Shown here piece after piece: positions 21,841 through 32,635 of a stretch of DNA of 64,000 nt. The stretch's first letter is position 1; each line of letters begins with the position of its first letter. The notes under the pieces are model-generated. The model made no database searches and was not told the DNA's origin. It worked only from the letters and a program-made list of their open reading frames with translations. A program made the translations under genes and the position numbers. The DNA comes from Maylandia zebra (lineage: Eukaryota; Chordata; Actinopteri; Cichliformes; Cichlidae), in the NCBI RefSeq assembly GCF_041146795.1, contig NC_135184.1, positions 2,567,967 to 2,631,966 of the forward strand, in the 5' to 3' direction.

Positions 21841-23290
21841 AAACAAAGTGTGAACTCAGAGCTGTTACACAGTTGATGTTTAGTACGATCACAAAAGACA
21901 AATACAAGATGAAGTCTGAACATTAAATCCCACAGAACTCAAGTTGAACCGTTATGATTTAAAAACACTGAAAAAGGGAATAAATTAAGACAAGATTTGT
22001 AAAAACAATTTCACAAAACACCATCAGTTCAGATGGATGTTGAGCATCTTTCCATCTTTTTCTAATAATCATAAATATGTAAAATGTTTAATCAAAATGT
22101 GTCATTGATTAATCAGCTTAATTATTCAGACTAGTACAATTTATACAAATAATATAATTGAAATAAAACATAATTATTATAATTAAGAGCAGCACAGAGA
22201 GACAAACTCAAACAAAGAACATTCATCAATTTGATGATTGAACCAGTGCTGAATATTTATTAAGTTCACCCACGCTGTGCTGTAAATTCTGTTGATATGA
22301 ATATTAAGATTTAACCCTCATAATGTCGTCCCGATTTCCACACACCTGTGGTCCTCAGGGTCACAAATGTCCCCACTTCATTTCAGTGTTTTTAAAGTAT
22401 AAATTGTCGATCAATTCAGTGTAAAAAATACATGAAATGATCAGTTATTGTGATCATTGTTTCACAACCAGAGTCGGTCGCTTTAACAGATGATCACAGA
22501 CGGCTTTATGTCAAAGTTAATGTAGGAAGCTGTTTTTAAACGACTTCAAGTTTTTTACTGGCAGCAAATAATCAGGTTTTCCTTTGGGCTCAAAAATGAC
22601 CCCGTCTGCTTTGACTGTTTATAAATGAAAGGTATAAAATATCATCCATCTCTGTGTTTCAAGGTTTGATTCAACTTTATTCCAACTCATTGCCTGACAT
22701 GTGTCTGTATGTTGGCATGGTAGGAACAGCAGGGCATGGGTCTGAGTGAAGGCAAACCTTCATGAGGACAAAGGCGTGTCCATATTTGACACAAGTGCAG
22801 GAGGACAAATTAGAAATTCGCTGAACTTTAGTGATGCTTTTAAAGAATCTGTGATTTTAAAATCTTACATGCAAATATAAAATCTGATGAGATTTATTCC
22901 ACAGATTTGTGTTTTATGTCAGGGTAAATAATCTATAACAAGTTAAGTGATTTACTATGAAGTGAAAAAGAGCAAATATGAAACAGATGTTGTCATGGAG
23001 GAGTGGACTCAGGCGCAGACAAACTCAGACGCTCGATGGCGAAGAATTAAGTGAAGTTTGTTACAGGAGGTTCGGTGTGACGACAACGAGTGATGAAAAC
23101 AAACATGAACTAAAGGCGAGAGCCTAAAAATCGGCTCTGAGGTAAATGACTCATTTACAAGGTATCAGGTATCACAGCACGCTGTGAGACGCTGTCAGCA
23201 GCACTGAAGGAAACACTGTGAACAGTGTTGAGACCACACCAGCCTCTCCCATCCTTTTGTCTTATAGAGATCACAGAGATGTTTCCAAAT
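21841..23290. other. Non-coding spacer 3' of C2
   Basis: AT-rich. At about 22992-23130 lies a repeat fragment (ggagtggactcaggcgcag), a phrase also found in altered form near 39075 and 62795, so probably one dispersed family. From about 23300 the sequence rejoins the shared V-gene upstream block. Confidence 0.4.
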
Positions 23291-23528
23291 ATTCCTACTT
23301 TTGTACTGTTGTGTAAATGTGTGTGTAAAGGTGGATGACTGCCTGCTGCAGATGAAATCTAACCATGGGTACAAATAAATGAAGCTGACGTGAAACACAG
23401 CCCTGTTTTTATTACTGTTTATAGATATTAGAATTGATGATCATCATTTTAATGATTCTTAAAAAGGCTTTAATGAATCCTTCAGTCTGAAACCAACTTG
23501 GAACAAAACACATTAGAAGATGTGGGAA

Positions 23529-23677
23529 AGAACCACAGTGTGCACATATTTAAACACACAACAGAACCACAGTGTGCACATATTTAAACACACAACAGAA
23601 CCACAGTGTGCACATATTTAAACACACAACAGAACCACAGTGTGCACATATTTAAACACACAACAGAACCACATGTG
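23529..23677 (+). repeat. Minisatellite, 34-bp unit, four copies plus a partial
   Basis: The unit agaaccacagtgtgcacata followed by tttaaacacacaac is repeated four times without change (23529-23664), then starts a fifth time. The same array has two copies in the V3 cassette (47301-47368) and none in V1. Each unit contains CACAGTG, the exact recombination heptamer, but no good nonamer at 12 or 23 bases. Confidence 0.9.
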
Positions 23678-23865
23678 TTTGTTTCAAATAAGATTTTTAC
23701 TCTAAATATTGTTATGTATGATTTTATTTTTAACTACTTTGTGCGCAATTTATGAACTTTTAAAATATTTAACCATATTATCTTTTTTTAGATTTTTCTA
23801 TTTATTTATAGTTTCATTATATTTAGTGTTTTCATCACAGCTGTTAAACAACAGATAACAGTGTG

Positions 23866-24161
23866 TGTTAGTAAATTCACAGCAACATGAATGTTTCTGA
23901 GTGTTTGTGCATCATGTGACCCAGATTTTTGGATCTGCTGTCAGATTGAAATGAAGACGATGAAACCACAGCAGCTTCAGCTGAGCTGTCAATCAGCAGC
24001 AGCAGTCTTATCTGTGGGCCGCAGGGGCTGATGGGAGCTTTGAGGACCTGTTAGAAACCACGTGGCCCTCGTCTGATCTCACAGCTCGTCTTTGTTTGGC
24101 CTCAGCTGCATCAGAGCGCCACTTCTCCCCAGGTTCACCAGAGGAAACACCACTGCACAAA
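23866..24161 (+). promoter_or_regulatory. Promoter region of V2
   Basis: Near-identical to the V1 and V3 upstream regions. The GATA/RUNX-like composite cttatctgtggg is at 24007-24018. Confidence 0.45.
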
Positions 24162-24616
24162 ATGCTTTTCCTCCCAGCTGCTGCTCTGTGCTGTCTGTGT
24201 TCAGGTGAGTGTTTCCAGCCAATCAGGAGCCAACAAAGTCAACCTGTAACAAACACTGTCACACTAACCTTCATCTATCTGTCTGTGTCTCTACAGCACT
24301 GGCTACCATGGCAGCAGAACAGCTGATTCAGGATGATTTAACATTGACCAGGAGAGTTGGACAAAGTGTCTCCTTCAGCTGTGGAGGAAATGAACAGTGT
24401 GCTGACAGGGATATAGACTGGTACCAGAAAAATGAAACATTCAGAATGATTCTGCGTATTGATACAAGAGATTGTAGAGTTGCTTCACGTTATGGTCATC
24501 CTCAGACAGATGATTTCTCAGTTGGAGATAAGCAAAATGGTTGTAAACTACAGATAGAGAAAATTAAACGTGATCATTCAGCCTCCTACTACTGTGCTTG
24601 TTGGAAGGAAGATCCC
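24162..24616 (+). CDS. TRG variable gene V2, leader plus V exon
   Basis: The leader exon is 24162-24204, a GT-AG intron follows, and the V exon is 24297-24616. The frame is open and of normal V length: FR1 Cys (SFSCGG), DWYQKN core Trp, then QIEKIKRDHSASYYCACW. The YYCACW end recalls mammalian TRGV YYCATW/YYCALW. It has extra cysteines in CDR1 (NEQCAD), CDR2 (TRDCRV) and FR3 (NGCKLQ), plus the one two residues after the canonical C104. It looks functional and would pair by recombination with J2 and C3, 18 kb downstream. Confidence 0.92.
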
Positions 24617-24654
24617 CACAGTGAGAAATGATCCCTGCAGCCTGAACAAAAACC
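24617..24654 (+). promoter_or_regulatory. Recombination signal (23-type) of V2
   Basis: CACAGTG (24617-24623), 22-bp spacer, ACAAAAACC (24646-24654). The spacer sequence is the same as in V1 and V3. Confidence 0.93.
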
Positions 24655-24829
24655 AACAGATGAACAGATGTCAAACAGTGTCTGTGACAGGAAGAGAGCA
24701 GTAAACCACAGCCCAGCTTCACATGTTTCACCTCCATCTCAGAGTCACAAACATACTGAGCTCAGGGACCATTTTTATTTACTGCTGTCAGAAATTCAAT
24801 TCGATTTATTTCTGTTTAAACAGATTTTT

Positions 24830-26790
24830 CATCCTGTTTTAAGACAGAAACAAGAGGAACAGATGACATCAAACTTCCAAATGTAAACAAATGTATCCTC
24901 AGTCCCACAAAAACATTTATTCAAAGTGAAAGAAAAACAGATTGTGTCAAACTGAGTCAAAGTCCATCCCTCATTCACAGTGTTAATGTTCTCTTCATGA
25001 AAACTCTTCCAGCAGCACTTGTTGTTTAACACCTTTCAGTACATTTAACCAGACACTTGGACTGATGTCAGGTCAGGATCTTGTCCTTCTAGCAGCGGCT
25101 CATTAGGACGCTGATGTTGTTGGACAGGTTTCCATCAGTTTCCTGTGGATGTTTATAGAGGATGAATTAGTCACGGTGCCTCATCTTTCTGTCACCTTCT
25201 TTTCTCTCTGATAGAAAAAAACTGATTTTGTATCTGAATATGTCAAATCTGGAATAAAAGGACAAGATTTCTGCTCTCTGTTTGTGTTTCCTCACATTTG
25301 AGCAGCTTTGGCTGCTTAATTTCATTTCCAGCATCGCTGCTGAAGAAGAATCAGAGTCTGACTGGATCAAACACACAGATTTAACAGCAGAAAAAGTGAT
25401 TCCATGTAAAACACTCTCGTTCACCAGTTTTAACTCACATAACTTCACATTTCCTCAAATTGAATCTTAGTCATTTAATCTCAGGAAGTTTCTGGGATTT
25501 TGTTCCAGACTGTATATTTATTAATAGATTTTTCTCTACTGACTTTGTTTGAAATATTCAGGTTTAAAATCAGTCTGATGTATTCTTAATGAGTCTTGTT
25601 CACAAAGTTACATGTGCAGTACTCTGTACATCTTCCATCCTTAGAGATCAATAATATATGTTGACCAATACTCAGCAGACTGAACCAGGACTGGAAACTT
25701 GCTCATCATCTCATCTTTGAGGTCTCCATTTAAAAGCAGCAATGACTCAAAGGTAAATATTATACTGGATAATGTGTTAGTATATAAGACTTTGTCTTTT
25801 TTAACAAACAGCTCATCTATCAGCTGTCAGCAGAACTGTAGAACTTCAGATCCTAAAGTGTGTGAGGACAGAGAAGAGTCAGCTTTACTTCAGGTTTGAT
25901 GGATAAACTTTCACAGTTTGTGATGATTCTGCTCTCTTTGTGATTTTAGGAGCTGCCCTCAGCACCACCCAGTGACATCACACACATCATCCTACATGTT
26001 CACTCTTTGTCAGTGGAAGCTGCAGCTGTTTGATTGATAAAGTTAAAGACAAGAAGTCAAAGGGATTAATCATCCATGTAACTGTGTCACTATATAGGAG
26101 CATAAATATTAACTCAGTTTGGTGTTTCAGAAAGCTGCTGATCTCAGACCTGCACAGCTTCTGTTTTAAACACTGAATGTCGTCAGCTGCATGAAGTGAG
26201 ATTTTCTCTGACACAATTAAGTAAAACCTGATGAAGGTCAAAGGTCACTTGTCACTTGTATGTTGAACTAAAAACTTTAATCTGGAATTCACTCACACTG
26301 TGTTTTGCCAATATTGTGTTTTTTACCATGAAGTCATTCAGAGTCCTTCATACCAGAGTAACCAGAAAGGATAATATATATTTTAAATAACTTTCTACAG
26401 GACTGAATATAACATCATTATGTAAAAGTCCAGAGTCTCTGTGCTTCATCTGAGGATGATGTGAAAACTTCTAACATCACACAAAGTAAAGGTCTCTATC
26501 ACACTGCTCATGAAATGCAGATTTGTCCATCTTCTATTTTGGGCGTATAGTGGAGGTCTGAAGATTTCCCTCTGAGGAAGCTGCTGGTGAAGGTGGCGAG
26601 TTCTGCTTGATCCCTGCGGTGACCTTCAGTTCCTGATGTTTCTGAAATGACACATCAGGAGTCTTCCTCCGTGGGTCAACAGAAGCTGTGATAAATGAAA
26701 GGGAGGACATTTCTCAAACCTCTGGACCCAGGAAACCCAGCGTGGTCCTCATGGTCACGTTCACTTGTTGCTCCCCAGGGTGAATGTAGC
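24830..26790. other. Non-coding interval 3' of V2
   Basis: AT-rich unique-looking DNA with no convincing gene, J segment or repeat family. Short open frames on both strands look random. Confidence 0.45.
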
Positions 26791-26808
26791 TGTTGATAAT
26801 GATGTGGA

Positions 26809-27111
26809 TCCAGGAGATTTTTATTTTTTTTCTCCCCCCCTTTCTCACTGTCCCTCTCCCCTTCTGTTTTTCCTTTCCTTCCTCTTTCTTTCTCCCTTTC
26901 CTATCCCTCACTCATGTCTGTCCCGTCTGTAACATCTGAAAATAAAATATAATAAATAATAAAAATAAAGATCGACCAAATGGACCAATACGGCAATGCC
27001 ACGATGATCCATTTGGCAAAGTAAATCCATTGGGTATCCTTGTTGGTCTTCAGACAACAATTCTGACGGCTAAAGAACCGAATGGGACAGGCAAAAAAAA
27101 AAAAAAAAAAA
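26809..27111 (+). mobile_element. 5'-truncated L1-like retroposon, 303 bp, with 14-bp target duplication
   Basis: The duplication GATAATGATGTGGA stands at 26795-26808 and 27112-27125. The insert has a pyrimidine-rich 5' part, tgtaacatctgaaaataaaa, and ends in an A tract (about 27093-27111). These are marks of target-primed reverse transcription. A longer, inverted copy of the same 3' end sits in the Gypsy 5' LTR (about 31912-32466). Assignment to L1 is by the tail and 3' UTR style. Confidence 0.85.
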
Positions 27112-27125
27112 GATAATGATGTGGA

Positions 27126-28300
27126 CTTTGGACCCTGTTATTAAATGAAAAGAACAAACTACACTTCTATGAAACCTTTTGTCAGTGTGCTTTATTTCAT
27201 TTAAACTTTCCATGTTAGCAGGCTGTAGAGCGCTCTGTGTGAACTGAATCTAAAACTGTTTAAATCCATATAATTCAGATACTAACAGTAACTCTGGGTC
27301 TCTGTGGAGTCTGCTGCTGATGTCATCTCTGTCTAAAACAGGATAAGAAAAAATGAGACCTGTGGAATCATTGAAGCATAAAGACTACGGGAGTAACAGG
27401 TGTGCAGCATCGCTAGCTAGCAACAACCCTCTAATACCGTGTGGCTAATCTAGCTAATGATCGCTTACAGTTACAATGACAGAGATGACATTTTGTATAA
27501 AAACTGCTAAAACTGTTTAACAGGTTGTTGATCCTGTCGTGTTCTTTGTGTGTTTGGCAGCCATCATGAAGCTGTACGTGTCCATCACTGCTGTCAGTGT
27601 GAGAGCAGGACTTCTGTGTATTCTGGCTATCAAACAGCTCTACAGAGCACACTGTTTGTTCTTTAAAACATTTATTTAATCACAGTTCAGTGGCCGTGAT
27701 ATCACCACTGTTCTCTGTAGTTCCACTTTTACATCACAGAATTTCACCTTGGATGTCAGGTTGTGTTTTTGTGCCAGCAAACATTTTAAAACTGTTCTGA
27801 CTTCAGTTCTTCTCAGACTGAACCATCAGGAGGATTCATACCTGCAACACCTGGAACCAGTCAGCTGGAGGCAGCAGCAGTTTGTCTCAGAACAACTTTA
27901 TGAACAAAAAAAAGTAATCTCAGAGAGATAGATACCAACCTCTGAACATGGATTCAAACCAATAACCTTCATCTGATCGACCTTTCAGGCTACACCTGTT
28001 ATTTGTAGCTGTCCACTGTAACACAGCAGGCTGAAACTGACTCTGATCCACAAAGCAGGACCTCTGCTAACTGGAATGCAGCCGTCATTATCACACCTGT
28101 ATTTTTCCTCCTGTGAACTAAAGACATCTGCTGTGGAAGAGGTCTGTCTGTGTCCCACATGTCTGTCTGTGACTCTCAGGTGCATCACTGTTTACAGGAT
28201 CACAAGGATCCACCTGACAGCAAGAACACAGGAGATGGAGGCGAATCCATCAGCGAACCATTAAAGTCCTTCACAGTAATCTGCTTAAATGATCTTAATA
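27126..28300. other. Non-coding interval
   Basis: No supported gene or repeat family was seen; several short frames occur without protein features. Confidence 0.4.
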
Positions 28301-28302
28301 TA

Positions 28303-28382
28303 TGCTGCTCAACAAATAAAGGGAACCCTTAAACAACACAATGTAACTCCAAGTGTTCCCTTTATGTTTTTGAGCAGTATAT
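28303..28382. mobile_element. Small foldback element (about 80 bp), deletion derivative of a DNA transposon
   Basis: The ends are inverted: atatgctgctcaacaaataa on the left and ttatgtttttgagcagtata on the right, with aagggaac facing gttccctt. Longer fish transposons with the same ends and the inner phrase cacttaaacaacacaatgta-like are familiar to me. This copy keeps only the termini. Confidence 0.65.
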
Positions 28383-28449
28383 AACTTGAAATGTAATTTA
28401 GGAAACTTTGAGCAGCATTGTCACAGCCACACTGTGCTGCTAACTTTAA

Positions 28450-28690
28450 ATGACTGTCAAGTGATTTGTGACAGAAGGACAGCAGCAGAGTGAAAGGAAG
28501 GTTTACAGGATGTTGGTGAGAGCTGCTGTGATGTCTGGTTTGGATCCTGTGGCTCTGACAAAAAGACAGGAGGCCGAACGGAAGATGTTCAGACTTTCAC
28601 TGGACACGATTAGAAATGAGTTCACGAGAGACAAAGTCAGAGAGGCTGACATCCTAATCTTTCCTGGGAATAACACTCCAGGAAATATAA
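28450..28690 (+). pseudogene. LINE reverse-transcriptase C-terminal fragment
   Basis: A short frame encodes ERKVYRMLVRAAVMSGLDPV, TKRQEAERKMFRLSLDTIRN and DKVREADIL. These match the order of motifs after the RT core in RTE/L1-type pol proteins, with pieces lost (the Trp-rich segment after KVREA is altered). It is a short dead remnant. Confidence 0.5.
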
Positions 28691-28699
28691 ATCTAATAA

Positions 28700-29430
28700 A
28701 CTAATAGTTCATAAAGGACACAGACTCATTACTGTAAGATTAATTTTTTAATACTTTAAAATGATAAATTTAAAAAATGCTGGAGCTGCAACATGTTAAC
28801 ATGTAGTTAACAGATTAAAATTGATGCTCTCATATTAACAGCTAACTTTCTATGCTGTGCTGATTTATTTGTCACAGTCTTGGTCATTTATTTTGAACTT
28901 TTTTGTGGAGGTTAAACTTTCTGTTATAAATTTACCTGTATGTGTAATTTAAATATGATCTGTGTCATTAAATGCAACAGTTTCAAATCCACCTTGAAGG
29001 CTGAGTTCTTGTTCTGAAAGATGAGGATGTGTAACTGTGACACTAGAAGAGGTGTGGATCTAATTCTCTGAACTTTCTCTAAACTTATATTTTATGTGAC
29101 AGTAACTTTGTATTTTCTGTTAACAACACCAGGAGCCACTGGGATGATGTCCATTAGCTTGGATATCCTCTTCTGCCAAGACTTCTGCTGCCGTCCTTCC
29201 TCCATACCTGACAAAGACGACTGACTGTTGTGTTCTTTCTCAATCCAAGTGTCCACATTATTCATCTCATCAACACAGATATTTTTAAGGAGAACATCCC
29301 ACAGATGATGGTCCCACATGCTGGGATTGTTGTGTGTTACCCTGGTTGGACATCCACAGAGAAAGGTGAGTGTTATTATCTTTATTATCATATCACCACC
29401 AACATCTGGTTTTTCTGATCATTAAAATCT
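28700..29430. other. AT-rich non-coding interval
   Basis: No supported gene, repeat or signal was seen. Confidence 0.4.
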
Positions 29431-31083
29431 TCTAAAGTGTTTCAGTTACAGTGAGAACATTTGCACTAATACTGAACCATTGCTCAAAATCTTTTACATA
29501 CAAAACATTTTTACGGAGCAGGTCGCTATGATCAGCCAGCAAGACGCTAAGCTGACCGTGGAGACGAAGGCTGTCGTGACGTGACCAAGGGTCCATCCCC
29601 AGAGAGGATCGACTGTTTCCACACACAGGGGAGGGGGGCAGGGGGCGTAGCCAGCTGGGAGGTGGGGACCATGCTGGGAACACGACCCAAGGGTCTGTCC
29701 CCAGAGATGACCAGCCGCCCCACGCTGTCCACAGACAGGGGAGGGGACTGTTGCTCTAGTCCGTGGAAAAGTCATGAGGGAGGGGGCCTGACCTCCAACT
29801 GCATCTCCTCCCAGTTTCTCCTGCATGCCGGCGTTATTTCTGCGAAAGGCCTCCAGCTGGGCCCTGAGATCCCCAGGGCTCCAGGCCTCAGGAGCAGACT
29901 GAAGCGTGGAAACCCTGGGCTTCCTAGCGCTTACAGAGCATGCTGCAGGAGTTGGGTTTCCCTGAGCCGACAATGGCTGCTGGTAGGTAGCCTTGTCAGG
30001 CAGCCCTGGTGATCATTTCTGAACCTGGGACTTGGCACATTTCTGCACTTGACTGGACAGGTGACACAGGTAGAGGGACAAAATGGATGCTGTATTGGCT
30101 AGACAGGCCTGGGTAGACATAACCCTGTGCAGTCTAGCCAGCAGGGAGTTCATAATATTACAGTCCTTGCTAGGCATGCAACCAACAGGGCAAGAGTCTG
30201 ATTCACTGGGGAAAGCAGACCACAGGTCTGTTCCTGCCTCTGCATGTTAGAAAATGTCTTGCAGGCAGAGGATCACCTGCGCACAGCACCAGGGGAGGCA
30301 AACTGCCTGCACACCAGGTCCTTAAAATCAGGCAGCAGCGACACCAGTGCCAAACCTGGAGGTCACCGTTGCCAGGTCCTTGGGGAGGGCAATATCCAGA
30401 GTTGTGAATGCCCTGTTCATCCCCTCAAAAAACATGACCCGGCTGCCCATAGGACAGGTAGCAGCCTGCGGAATAGAGGATGGACTCAGCCTCAAAGTCC
30501 TCTTGATAGCTTTCTCCAGTAGCCCCTGGCTGGTGAGAGAGGGAGCTGGCTACACAGCAAATTGTGGACACTCTACAATTGCCTGTGAGGCATCCACCTT
30601 CCCTACATTAACCTTAGGCATGTTGGGAAGTCGCTGGCTGGTGCGCTTAGAGAATAAAAGCGAGCACGAGCCTCTCCGATATGTGCTGGCAATATGAAAC
30701 AATCTATGCAGGACTGTGGAGCTTCCCTTCTCTGCATGACATGTTCCCAGAGGGAACACAGCTTACAACAGCGAGCATGGAGAGGGCACCGAGCACGAAC
30801 TCGTGAGACTGTGAGAACAGCTCCATGTCCACCAGAGAACTCCCACACACTGGGCAGGTGATCCTCAGCAGGACCTACTAGATACGTGAATCTGCGAGGC
30901 CACAAGCAATACTCCAGGAGAATGCTGGCTGCAGGACCCTCGGCAAGCGCCGAGTGTGCGATCTTCGAGACATGTCGCCAGCAACTAGTCACCGCAGGAG
31001 AGCTTTTCCATTTTGGATCTGGACAAAAGAAACCTGGGAGACTTCGGAGAAAGGTCTTGATGCATGCTCAATCATCCAGGTAA
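29431..31083 (-). repeat. GC-rich coding-like decayed element, family unknown
   Basis: This block is much more GC-rich than its neighbours and has overlapping minus-strand open stretches, for example at 29494-29973 and 30603-30992, with many stops when read across. The composition suggests the remains of a retroelement ORF, perhaps DIRS-like, but I see no reverse transcriptase, recombinase or zinc-knuckle motif to prove it. Confidence 0.3.
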
Positions 31084-31392
31084 TTAAATCTCCAAAAGTT
31101 GATTCTGTTCATCTGGACGTAGCGTTTTCAGTGGGAGAAACGTTTCGTCACTCATCTGAGTGACTTCTTCAGTCTCAGCTGACTGCAGGTTTCCCCAAAT
31201 CTTATAAACAGTAAATTTGCATAATGACTGAAACCAGCCCACTGAGGGAACATTGGCCTTGGAGGTCAGTTCATCATGATCATGCAAATTGTCATGACCA
31301 TTGATCAGTGGTCAAGAGCACCATTCACAGAGAGTTGGGGAATGGCTGCAATCACAGCATTGTAAGATGGCGAAACATGTACACTTAGACCC
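31084..31392 (+). repeat. Foldback-type repeat interrupted by the Gypsy element (continues 38635-38670)
   Basis: Contains gtgggagaaacgtttcgtca, gagtgacttcttcagtctca and catgaccattgatcagtggt. The repeat resumes across the Gypsy insertion (ttagaccc before, gacccctt after). An inverted, rearranged copy lies at 38936-39310. The palindromic gaaacgtttc core and these phrases are common in fish and may belong to a Penelope-like or foldback family; that naming is tentative. Confidence 0.5.
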
Positions 31393-32536
31393 TGTTACGT
31401 GCCTGTGTTGGTGGGTTATCTGTTTCTTAATGTGTGTATGCAAATTCACCTGTGCAGGGGCTCGACTGTGATTGGTGGACCTAAGGAGCGGCCTGATGTA
31501 ACTGGTTCCTGCTGTGGACATGGACTATAAAAGGGCGACCAAACAGCTGCGGCGCGGGGGGTGTGGCAGACTTCCCGTTCACTTGCCTCAGGTCCAGACG
31601 GAGCAGCCGTAGCAATAGCTATTTGGTTAAAAGGTCGGGCATGTGTGTGAAGTGCGGAGCAAGTAGGGGTGAGCTGCCGATTATTTTGGGAAGCCTTCTT
31701 TTCTCCTGTGTTTGTAGACCAGGGAGGTCAGACTGTGTTGTTTCTTTCTTTTCTTTTCCATAAACAGGTCAGAGGGGAACCGAAGATTAGGTTGAGTTTT
31801 GTTTGTTGTGTTGGCCTTAGCTCACCCCGAAATTATACACTCCCACTACTGTGAGTGCCATTGTTGTCAATAAACTATTGTTAAAAGTCCGATGCTGTGG
31901 CTGTGTCTGTTTTTTTTTTTTTTTTTTTGCCTGTCCCATTTGGTTCTTTAGCCATCAGAATTGTTGTCTGAAGACCAACAAGGATACCCAATGGATTTAC
32001 TTTGCCAAATGGATCATCGTGGCATTGCCGTATTGGTCCATTTGGTCGATCTTTGTTTTTATTATTTATTATATTTTATTTTCAGATGTTACAGACGGGA
32101 CAGACATGAGTGAGAGATAGGAAAGGGAGAAAGAAAGAGGAAGGAAAGGAAAAACAGAAGGGGAGAGGGACAGTGAGAAAGGGGGGGAGAAAAAAAATAA
32201 AAAATCTCCTGGATCCCCTGTTGAGAGAAGAATAGAAAACAAGCAAAAAAAACAAAAAAAACAAAGCAACATACTAAACACAACACCATCGCATTAATCT
32301 AGCTAAGTGTAAACAGCAGTAAATACTAAATATTCAATGTTGTTGTGCAGCACGCAGGACAGATGTGCTTCGAAGTAGTAGCCAAGAAAGGTGTAATTTA
32401 AGTCTACGAGCAGTGAACACCCGTGTGCATACCTGTGTGGATCAGCGCGCTTGTATTCCAAAGGTTGGCTGTTTGGGCGTGGGAAGTTACGGGACACCCC
32501 GCTCTTGTTACGGTCATTTTGAGCTGGGTCGTAACA
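31393..32536 (+). repeat. 5' LTR of the Gmr1-like element, with an L1-like insertion inside
   Basis: LTR sequence runs from 31393 to about 31911 and from about 32467 to 32536. The middle is a minus-strand L1-like 3' end. It has a TATA box (actataaaagg, about 31524) and a poly(A) signal (caataaac, about 31868). Confidence 0.88.
31912..32466 (-). mobile_element. L1-like 3' end inserted in the Gypsy 5' LTR
   Basis: On the + strand it starts with a T tract (about 31911-31928), i.e. the A tail in reverse. The adjacent 300 bases are the reverse complement of 26809-27111 with few changes. About 250 further bases of the element are kept here. The 3' LTR lacks it, so it arrived after the Gypsy insertion. 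Confidence 0.85.
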
Positions 32537-32635
32537 TGATTTGGGGGCTCGTCCTTTTTGTCTTGTTTTTGTGGTCTGTGGTTTGTTCGGTCTGCTTTTC
32601 TTTTGTGTGTGGGGAAGAGTGAGGTGCGTGGGAGG

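Noticed and set aside
23529-23677. CRISPR-like array
   Set aside because: The units are head-to-tail identical without spacers, in vertebrate DNA. It is a minisatellite.
29494-29973. 159-codon minus-strand frame as a host gene
   Set aside because: GC-rich composition opens frames by chance. The block around it is full of stops and looks like an old repeat.
29581-30012. 143-codon plus-strand frame in the same GC-rich block
   Set aside because: Overlaps the minus-strand frame and shows no domain; composition effect.
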